From Allomyces macrogynus ATCC 38327 (Eukaryota > Blastocladiomycota > Blastocladiomycetes > Blastocladiales > Blastocladiaceae), in contig GG745340.1 of NCBI GenBank assembly GCA_000151295.1, forward strand, positions 805,143 to 821,999: DNA of 16,857 nt. The letters are read 5' to 3'. This document shows positions 9,937 to 16,857 of this stretch, piece by piece. The notes under the pieces are model-generated. The model made no database searches, was not told where the DNA came from, and saw nothing but the letters and a program-made list of their open reading frames with translations. Every line of letters begins with the position of its first letter. The first letter of the stretch is position 1. The position numbers and the translations under genes were made by a program.

Positions 9937-10515
9937 TCAATCCCACGCGCTCTGCCGTGCGCGCGCAACGATCCGCGGCTTCACGTTTTCCGCGAGTTCG
10001 GCTAGCCAGTCGCGGTCGTGCGCTTCCTCGGCGGCCAGCTTGTCCTTGGCCAGGTCAATGTGACGCTGCAGGCCGGCCTTGCGCTCGCGTTTGCGCCGGC
10101 GGTCCTCCTACCATCACCACCAAGGTCAGTACACATAGCAGCAGGTGGAGATAGTGTGGACCGAAACGAACATCGAGCTGTGCGTGCCTTGCTGTCTCCT
10201 CGTCCAGTTTGGCCTACGCAAGATCCTCCTTGAGCATCTTCATCTGGTCGCGCATGTAGTGCAACCTCGCCTCGCGTTTCTGGGCTGCCTCTTCGTGCGC
10301 ACGCTGTTCCTGCTCCTTGCGCAGCTTGTGCAGTCGAATCTCTTCTTCTTTTGCACCTTGAGCGATTCTTTTAAGAGGGACTCGAGAATCTACACCACCA
10401 CTGCACGTACATGTCAGTCCGATGCCCGGAGCGGCAGTGCAGATCAATGGGTAGCTTGTGGACTGGCGAACGCCCGCGTGCGGATTCGAACCACGGCCGG
10501 CATCACGTCAGCCAT
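9937..10515 (-). CDS. Small coiled-coil protein with an in-frame TAG, three exons
   Basis: Exons on the minus strand: 10515-10472, 10400-10172 and 10107-9937. Introns of 71 nt (GTTCGC to GCAG) and 64 nt (GTTCGT to GTAG) both join in frame, giving 147 codons. The product is almost all charged helix rich in Glu, Arg, Lys and Ala, for example KEEEIRLHKLRKEQEQ, AQKREARLHYMRDQMK and EDRRRKRERKAGLQRH, ending VARARQSAWD. Codon 77 is TAG (10214-10216). After it the same frame continues as coiled coil (AKLDEETARHAQLD) right up to a consensus donor, so the TAG looks like a point interruption. Alternatives are a 76-residue protein or an unusual splice at GTAGGC, which would not keep the frame. I do not recognise the family. 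Its style recalls axonemal or cytoskeletal coiled-coil proteins, which is only a guess. No membrane segment or signal. Confidence 0.6.
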
Positions 10516-10782
10516 GTCCCGCTTGGTGTCTCGCGGCCCCGTGCGACTGACGACGAGTGAGCGCGTGGTCCTGGTCGCAACGTCGTTCCTCTCGGCCGCC
10601 GCAGCAGCTCGATCCGGAAACGACGCGACGTGCACGATCTCGCACCCGAGACCTGCCGCATTGCACCTTTTCCGCCCCTGCGACGCGACGCGACCTTGAT
10701 CGCGGCCTGCCTGCTGCAACCCCCGCGCCAACAACCCGCGCGCCTCCCTGCTCCTGCCCTCGATCGCGCTCCCACCACCACC
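10516..10782. promoter_or_regulatory. Divergent upstream region of the coiled-coil gene and MOB1
   Basis: A 267-base head-to-head spacer. Just before MOB1 it is C-rich with CCACCACCACC next to the start codon. No element is identified. Confidence 0.4.
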
Positions 10783-11780
10783 ATGAACTTCCTCGGCCTG
10801 TAAGCACCGTCTAGCCCTTGCCATGTGTCGCGATCCGAGGCTCATCCGCCGCTACCCGGACCCTGCAGGAACAAGAACAAGACGTTCAAGCAAAAGAAAA
10901 ACATTCCCGAGGGCACCAAGCAGCACCAGCTCAAGCAGTATGCCGACGCAACGCTCGGCAGCGGGAACCTTCGCCTGGCTGTCGTCTTGCCCGACGGCGA
11001 GGACGAGAATGAGTGGCTCGCCGTGAACGGTTCGTCGTCAATCGGCTTCTACTTCATCGTGGTGCCTGCGACTGACCGGGATCCGTGGTTCTCGTCTCGC
11101 TAGCGGTCGATTTCTTCAACCAGGTCAACATGCTCTACGGCACGATTACTGAAAACTGTGCGTTCGTTCGACCTGTTCGTTCGGCAACAAGATGATGACG
11201 ACCAACGCCTGGTGTTCTCCTCTAGGCACGCCGCAAACTTGCCCGGTCATGACCGCCGGCCCAAAGTACGCGTTTTCACGACATTTCCAACTTCGCTCGT
11301 GCTTCCCCGCCCCGCGACTGACCTTCTCCACCCACCCGCTCAAAGGTACGAGTACCACTGGTGCGACGGCGTGCAATTCAAGAAACCCGTCAAGGTGTCG
11401 GCGCCCGAGTACGTCGACTACCTGATGACGCACGTGCAGGCGCAGTTCGACGACGAGTCGATTTTCCCGAGCAAAATGGGTACGCGCCGCCGCCATGCGC
11501 CTTCCCCACCCTCCCCCAACAACGCTCACACACGCCCCCGATAGGCGCGCCGTTCCCGAAAAACTTCAAGTCGATTGTGGCCACGATCTTCAAGCGGCTG
11601 TTCCGCGTTTACGCGCACATGTACCACTCGCATTTCCCGATGATCACGGCGCTCGGCGAGGAGGCGCACCTCAACACGTCCTTCAAGCACTTCATCTACT
11701 TTTGCCAAGAGTTCAACCTCGTCGATAAGAAGGAGCTCGAGCCGCTGCGCGATTTGATTGCTACGCTCACGGAAAAGTAG
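10783..11780 (+). CDS. MOB1: MOB1 kinase activator, 213 aa, six exons
   Basis: Mob1 binds and activates NDR/LATS-family kinases (Dbf2/Sid2 in yeasts) in mitotic exit, septation and Hippo signalling. Exons are 10783-10799, 10869-11029, 11104-11157, 11226-11265, 11346-11479 and 11545-11780. All five introns (65-80 nt) join in frame. The first exon holds only 17 coding bases (MNFLG plus two). The protein runs [21 protein letters not shown] [71 protein letters not shown] and [13 protein letters not shown]. The zinc ligands are all present: Cys78 and Cys83 (C-x4-C) and His160 and His165, each one residue before human Cys79, Cys84, His161 and His166. Length matches human MOB1 (216). The identification is secure, and it is the most intron-dense gene here. 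Confidence 0.97.
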
Positions 11781-12531
11781 TGGGGCGAGCGAGGTCGTGT
11801 CGCGCCGCGTCGGTCGGGGCGCGTATCGCGTGGATGCGGGAAGACTTGAAGAGAGAGAGTCGGGAAGATGAAGTGGACTGGAGGAGGGGGGGCAATCCAA
11901 TACGTAGGTTATTTTCGGTGGGCATGGGCCGTGTTGTGTCTCTCTCTCTGGCGGAAAACAAAAACGAACCGCTTGAGAGCAATGGTTGACAGAAAAGTCG
12001 ACAAATCCTGATACGATCTTTTCTCGAAAAGCACGCGTTGTTGATGACCCACATTTCGCGAGCCTGACGTGAGCCCGACGCGACTCAGCACTGGACGACG
12101 ATCTTTATCTAGTCAGCGTCATCCAGCGTCCGGTGCATCCATCATCTGGCCAGAACTCGTCGCAGTGCAAGTCGATGAATGTGATGACGAGTTTCAAGCA
12201 CTGGACCAGTCTAGAAACACGGATCTACGGCTGATTGTGAATCTAGTCGAACTGCGCGTTTGAGCTGCATTTTCCGGTGGACAAGGATAAGGCGCTTCGG
12301 CACATAAACAACTAGAATGGGGATGCCTCGGCGGGCCAGTACGGCAATAGCAAGTGGATTCAGTCCTGGAGTTCACCTCGATGTGAGACGTGCATGCTGT
12401 CGACACCAACGAGCACAACACAGGCCGCGCCAGGTGCGTCTTTTTGGGCCCCGCGCCGCGCATGTCAAGAAATTCGTAAAAAGAACAGTTCTCATCATAC
12501 GAATCCTATTCGGACCGTTGTAGCGACGGAC
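11781..12531. other. Gap after MOB1 without a supported gene
   Basis: A 751-base stretch, less GC-rich than the genes, with a TCTCTCTCTC run at 11939-11948. It should contain the MOB1 3' end. A short plus-strand frame at 12069-12263 contains an acidic peptide (VQVDECDDEFQALDQSRN) but has no conserved neighbours; it could be a remnant of the decayed gene that follows. Confidence 0.5.
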
Positions 12532-13691
12532 ATGTCGGCGCCGTCGCAATCCCAGCAGCAACCGAAACATGACACCAACAACGCACTGCTGATCCCCTGG
12601 CCCGACCTGCCCTCCGACCTCGCCGCCGCGCCGGTTTGATGGCATCTCATTTCCAAGCGATCCGCGGGGTCTCGACACGGTGGTCACCACACTCCGCGAC
12701 CTCGACGCGCCCAGCAACTACGGGACGCTGGGCACCGACGACGCGCGCCCCTTCTTTGACCGCACCGGTGTGCTCGGACCGGACCCGGATCATTAACTGT
12801 GCAGCGATCTGTTTTGTGGAAACCTCCACGTACGACGCGCTTTACCGGATCTGGTTCGGGCAATGTTACGTCGCTGCACGCGACGTGGGCGTGTTCGAAC
12901 CCGGATCACCGCGACTCGCAAGATCAAGTGGACCGAGTACCCAATCGATCACGGCAATATCGCCCGGGTTTTGCGCACCGTGCGCGACCAGATCCACGCG
13001 TGGGGGATGGAGGCGTACCTGGCAACGTCGCCCGCGGATCTCATCGAACAGGTTTGTGCCGAGGCGAGTGATGGAGCGATCACGTTGTGGTTGGTCGAGT
13101 CAACGGGCGTGCGTCTGCTCCAGCACACCAATGGCCACCTCAGGCGCGGGTACGACCGCAACTCCGGCGGATTCGGGCTCCGGGGCCATGCGTGCGACGA
13201 CTTGGCGACGTTCTGAGCGACGCTGCTCGACCACGCGCAGCTCGACCGGCAGTTCAGCGAGCAAGCCGTCGTTTCGCGGTTCATGCTGCTTCAGCGCGAC
13301 CACAGCGAGTCGCTCGTGCAGTATTTGTTCGCTATATTTGGGACCAGTACACCGACGCAAATATCGTCCGTCCGAGATGTCTCGGCCGGGAACTGTTGCA
13401 CGGTAAGTTCATCTCCCTGCTCTGAGAGCGCGATTGCGCTTTCGACACTGTGCGCGCCGAGCAAGTCAAGGCCCTGATCGACTCGATCAAGCAGGACCCG
13501 CGGATGCCGGACGATGAGGTGATGCGCGCGTTTATGCAAATCGAGATGCATCTCGCGCAGGTGGAAGCGGCGCACGCCGCGAAGCGCAGTGCGATTCGGA
13601 GCGCAGTGGCCGCGGAGATCGGCCCCGGTGGATGGCGAAGCGCCAGCGGGTCGACGGTAAGGACATCGAGTCGCTGACGATGATGATGTGA
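12532..13691 (+). pseudogene. Decayed gene of unknown family
   Basis: Several blocks in one direction look like a real protein but are broken. Block 1 is 12532-12633 (MSAPSQSQQQPKHDTNN). Block 2 is 12632-12793 in another frame (FPSDPRGLDTVVTTLRDLD) and ends at TAA. Block 3 is 12797-13213 (IKWTEYPIDHGNIARVLRTV, ADLIEQVCAEASDGAITLWL) and ends at TGA; the same frame continues to about 13333 (LDHAQLDRQFSEQ). Block 4 is about 13334-13402 after a 1-base shift (WDQYTDANIVRPRCLGREL). A clean GTAAGT intron (13403-13465, 63 nt) then joins in phase to 13466-13630 (KALIDSIKQDPRMPDDEV). The final block, 13632-13691, is again shifted and has a basic AKRQRV signal. Two stops and three shifts in 1.16 kb argue for decay, though sequence error is possible. 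I do not recognise the family. The gene seems to have encoded a soluble, perhaps nuclear, protein. Confidence 0.55.
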
Positions 13692-13877
13692 ACGCGACCA
13701 AAGGCGCGTTCCGGGTCGGTGAATGCGAGTGGGTGAGAGCGCGGGCAAGTGGAGGAGGTGAGCGGCACCATGTAGATACATTTTGAAAACACGATCCTCA
13801 AGCACACACGTCCATCAGTGGACGTATCATTGAGCAGCAAAACAAGCCGTCTATTCTGACTCGCGACCGCCCTCTCC

Positions 13878-16180
13878 TCACTCGTCATCGCCCAACACAT
13901 GGTGCAAAAACGGCACATCCGACAACTCCCGGCCGAGGTAATTGCGCAGCATCGCATCGCCACTCTGCGTGGCCCCTGGCACCAAAATCTTCTCCGCGTA
14001 CTCGCGACTGACCGCGGGGTCGAGGCACCCCTGCGGCCCGGCGCGGCGCATGACTTCGGCAAAGCAGTCGTGCGACGCGACTTCCGAGTAGAGGTACGAG
14101 TAGTAACCCGCATCGTACCCGGCCAAATGGTACCAGGCCGCGTACGGCCACGTGCCGTCAATCATTTCCGTCCCGTTCACGTTACGCTGCAAGTCGGCCC
14201 ACGTCGACGCGAGTTTCGCAATGATTGCGTCGCGATCACCCTCGGCAAAGCCCGGCGCGTGAATCTCCAAGTCGTAGAGCGACATGAACAGCTGCCGCGT
14301 GTAGCCGTACCCGCCATTCACGCGACGCAATGCCGCCAGCGTCTTTTGCTCGGCATCGGGGAGCGCGGCGCCCGTGTCGACGTGGCTCGTCATTTGCGCG
14401 AGCACTTGTGCGTCGTAGAGCCAGTTTTCCAGCATTTGTGAGGGCAGCTCGAGGAAGTCGATTTCGACACCGCCCGGATAGGGGTTCACCGACCACGACC
14501 ACGCGTGCAGCGCGTGGTCCGACTGAGTGAGCAGGCAGTGCATGACGTGGCCGCACTCGTGGAAGAAGGTGCGCGCCTCGGAGAATCGCAGCAGCGCCGG
14601 ACGGCCGGGGGTCGCCTTGGTCATGTTACCGATATTGGCCGCAATGGGCAGCGTGCGGGTGCCGTCGGGACGGAGCGTGGCCGGCATGAGCGGTACGACG
14701 CACTGGTGGCCGTACTTGCCTGGGCGCGGGTGCAGGTCGAGGTAGAAATGGCCGACGAGCTCCTTGGTTGAGCCGCGGTAGACCGTGTAGGCGCGCACGT
14801 CGGCGTGCCATTTGGGCATGTTTTCGGCGGCAATAAACTCCAGGTCGAACATGGTCGCGTAAATCGCCAGCGTCGCATTCAGCACGCGCTCGAGCGGGAA
14901 GTATTGCGGCAATCACGTCGTCGTCGATCGCGTACTGAGTCTTTTTAAGGACCGCCACGTAGTAGGCAATATCCCACGGCTGGACGGGCTCCGCCGTGCG
15001 GCGCGTCAATGTCGGCGTCCTTAAGTGCCTGCAGCTGTGCCATGTCGGCCTCGCGCCGCGGCTGCAGCTTGACGGCGAGGTCGTCGAGGAAGGCGAGTTG
15101 GTCGGGCGACTTGGCCATGTTGAACGACAGCCGGTAGTGCGCGTGCGACGCGTAACCCGCCAAATTGGCCGCCTTTTGCCGCGCCGCGACCATGTCGGCC
15201 AAAACCGACAAATTGGCCGCGCACCGCGCATTGTAGGCCGTGTACATGGCCTTGCGCGTGGCCGGGACCGTGCACGTCTGCATGACGGCCAAGTAATCGG
15301 GCGCCTTGGTCGTCACGACGTACAGGCCATCGGCCGTGCGGTCGAGGCCTGACAGGTACCGGTCCGAGCACCCGTGCAGGGCGTCGCTGTTGAATTCGAG
15401 CACGGTCGTGTCTTCGTTGATGGTCTGCGTGTATTTCTGCTCGAGGTGCGCAATCTCGCCGCGCGTTTTGGTGTACTCGGCGCGCTGCTCGGTATCGGCA
15501 ATGGCCAGCCCGTTGGCACGGTGCAGCGCCATGGTCTGGTCGTAGAGCCGCGAAAGGACCGCATCGTTGCGGTTGCGCACCTCGGCCTCGACAGCCTCAA
15601 GCGCAGCATAGACGCGCGCGTCGGCATAGGCCGCGTCAAACGCCTGCTTGAGCGTCGTCTTGGCAGCGGCCGAGGCCGAGCGCACGTCGGCGTCGGCATG
15701 GACCATGGACGGGAACGTGGCAAAGACTTGGTCGACGGCGGCCGCGTCGAGCGCCGCGTGCAGGGCCAGCAGCGTCGAATCGACGGTGCGGTCCTCGGGG
15801 GACAGGGCGGCGATCGCGTCGCGCGTGGCATCGAGGGACGCGGTAATGGCCTCGACGCGCGACTCGATGGACGCGACGGTCACGTCGGCGAGCGTGAACT
15901 CGGCCGCGGGCAGGTCCGTGGCGGGGACAGTCGTGGACATTGTTGCGGCGGTGGAGAAAGTACGCGTGACGGTCCTGGCACTTCTTGACGACGGGATTCT
16001 TGCCGTCGCGGTCGTTGTTGATGGAGAGAAGGAGCTGAAGGAGCGCGGCGCAAGAGCAGCAGCAGGGCGGGTGCAGGCACGCCGCGTCGGGGTGGAGCGT
16101 GCAGCACGGGTAGCCAGGCGCACGATGCTGGAGAACCGTGCTGGCGAGGCGAGCATTGAGCGAGAGGGGAGTGAGCGCAT
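13878..16180 (-). CDS. PRD1: M3 oligopeptidase (thimet/saccharolysin type) with two frame disruptions and an 80-residue presequence
   Basis: Zinc endopeptidases of this family cut short peptides in the cytosol and mitochondrial intermembrane space. From the inner ATG (15938-15940) the mature protein is about 686 aa, as in human thimet oligopeptidase (689). The zinc site HECGH lies at about residues 460-464, with the third ligand in FLELPSQMLENW. PWDIAYYV, KYGHQCVVPLMP and GYDAGYYSYLYSEV are family marks. The family usually has HEFGH, so Cys replaces Phe between ligands. The frame breaks twice: between about 14995 and 15010, and at about 14910, each by one surplus base, while conserved sequence continues on both sides. 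The frame is also open upstream to an ATG at 16178-16180, adding 80 residues with 14 Arg and no Asp, Glu or Lys, a mitochondrial presequence. The gene is intronless. It may be intact with sequence errors, or a recent pseudogene. Confidence 0.88.
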
Positions 16181-16717
16181 CAGGTGCGGTGGCAGTGGTA
16201 GTCGGCCCGACACGACGCGACGGTGGCCGATCAGTTCTGGCGGAGGATGGTCCGGCGTTTCAGCGGTGGTTGGGCGACAGTGTGTCCCACGGCGTCCGGT
16301 CACCTGCGCTGCGCGTGACGCGCCAAACACCGTTCGAGTCAAAGCGCGCGGTGCGCAGAGCGAACGGCGCGCGGCCTGATCACAGCTGGCCAGCAGAGCC
16401 GCACCTCCACCACCGCGGTGCTGGTCGCTGCGACCCGCCCTTCTCGACGACGACGGCACCGGTCGTCGTCTGCGCCGCCGCGCCCCCTGCACTCTCTGCA
16501 TTCGCCCCCCGGCACCCGCCGCCGCCCGCCCGAGCCGTATCCGACCGGCTTTCGCGCCCTTCACCGATCCGCCGTTCGCGCCTGCTCGCGCCCGCGTGGC
16601 CCCTGCTCTCACACGGCCGGACCGTGGCCTTAATCGCGTCCCGCATCAAGTGCCGCCCGCGCACGGCGTCCACACGCGTCTGCGTAAGATCCCCAAGTCC
16701 ACACGCGCGCACTCGCC
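16181..16717. promoter_or_regulatory. Head-to-head spacer between the M3 peptidase and the right-edge gene
   Basis: A 537-base spacer, very GC-rich and C-rich on the plus strand from about 16430. The M3 frame stays open to 16612 but becomes low-complexity Arg/Ala/Gly upstream of 16180, so I treat it as non-coding. No motif is identified. Confidence 0.45.
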
Positions 16718-16857
16718 ATGTCCGCGAACCACACCGACTCGCCCACTTCGCCGGCGCAGGACGCCGCGCCCGTGCCTGTGCCCGCTGCGGCCCCGGCACC
16801 TTCGACGTCCGCGTCGTCGTCGCCCACGCCTGCGGCCGTGCCCAAGCCCGCGCCACC
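16718..16857 (+). CDS. N-terminus of a Pro/Ala/Ser-rich protein leaving the right edge
   Basis: An ATG in good context (CGCCATGTCC) opens a frame that runs to the window edge without a stop: 46 complete codons. The peptide begins MSANHTDSPTSPAQDAAP and continues as a Pro/Ala/Ser/Val-rich low-complexity segment, with no signal peptide or membrane stretch. Such disordered N-termini are common in fungal regulatory and RNA-binding proteins, so no function can be given. Support is the position (divergent from the M3 gene), the leader just upstream and the codon choice. Confidence 0.55.
   Translation, partial: MSANHTDSPTSPAQDAAPVPVPAAAPAPSTSASSSPTPAAVPKPAP

Noticed and set aside
10214..10220. Splice donor GTAGGC at the TAG of the coiled-coil gene
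   Set aside because: Splicing from there to the GTAG acceptor at 10108 would shift the next exon out of frame, whereas the GTTCGT donor at 10171 joins in phase and fits the local consensus.
10482..10492. GGTTCGAATCC on the minus strand, a perfect RNA polymerase III B box / tRNA T-loop motif
   Set aside because: No matching acceptor or anticodon stems fold around it, and the only A-box-like sequence is about 22 bases away, too close for a tRNA. It falls in exon 1 of the coiled-coil gene.
12634..12804. An intron explaining the first breaks of the decayed gene (acceptor TTAACTGTGCAG)
   Set aside because: The acceptor looks good, but no upstream GT gives a phase that joins block 1 or block 2 to the conserved downstream frame.
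15648..16379. Plus-strand frame opposite the M3 peptidase N-terminus
   Set aside because: Antisense of the well-supported M3 gene and presequence; low-complexity Arg/Val/Ala composition.

Overview
This is a eukaryotic nuclear window of about 17 kb, GC-rich, with compact spliced genes. It most resembles an early-diverging, probably zoosporic fungus (Blastocladiomycota or chytrid-like). That placement is inference. It rests on fungal-type housekeeping orthologues (Krr1, Lcb1, saccharolysin-type M3 peptidase, gluconeogenic FBPase), a MOB1 closer in character to animal and basal-fungal forms than to ascomycete ones, short introns (mostly 63-84 nt), and a probable FANCE-type Fanconi protein. I found no tRNA, rRNA, CRISPR array or transposon.

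Layout, left to right. 1-804 (-): membrane-anchored protein leaving the left edge, head-to-head with FBP1 (1220-2429, +, 3 exons). 2430-3156: gap containing a run of 26 C and inflated homopolymers that look like bad sequence. KRR1 (3157-4602, +, 2 exons) converges on an intronless LCB1 (4881-6767, -). LCB1 is head-to-head with a YbaK-domain gene (7423-8318, +, 3 exons). A FANCE-like gene (about 8927-9920, +) ends 16 nt from the end of a convergent coiled-coil gene (9937-10515, -) that carries an in-frame TAG. MOB1 (10783-11780, +, 6 exons) follows. 12532-13691 (+) is a decayed gene of unknown family that still keeps one good intron. 13878-16180 (-) is an M3 oligopeptidase with two 1-nt frame disruptions and a dual-start mitochondrial presequence. 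A Pro/Ala/Ser-rich protein begins at 16718 (+) and leaves the right edge.

The genes do not form one pathway. They are housekeeping functions: gluconeogenesis, ribosome assembly, sphingolipid synthesis, Hippo/mitotic-exit signalling, peptide turnover and probably DNA crosslink repair. Genes are packed mostly as head-to-head and tail-to-tail pairs.

The strongest unusual signals are four. First, 5' splice sites are strongly biased to GTNCG instead of GTAAG. Second, there is a likely FANCE orthologue. Third, the M3 peptidase appears to have mitochondrial and cytosolic forms from two in-frame starts. Fourth, interrupted reading frames cluster in the right half, which could be real gene decay or draft-assembly error. 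I see no convincing new multi-gene system.
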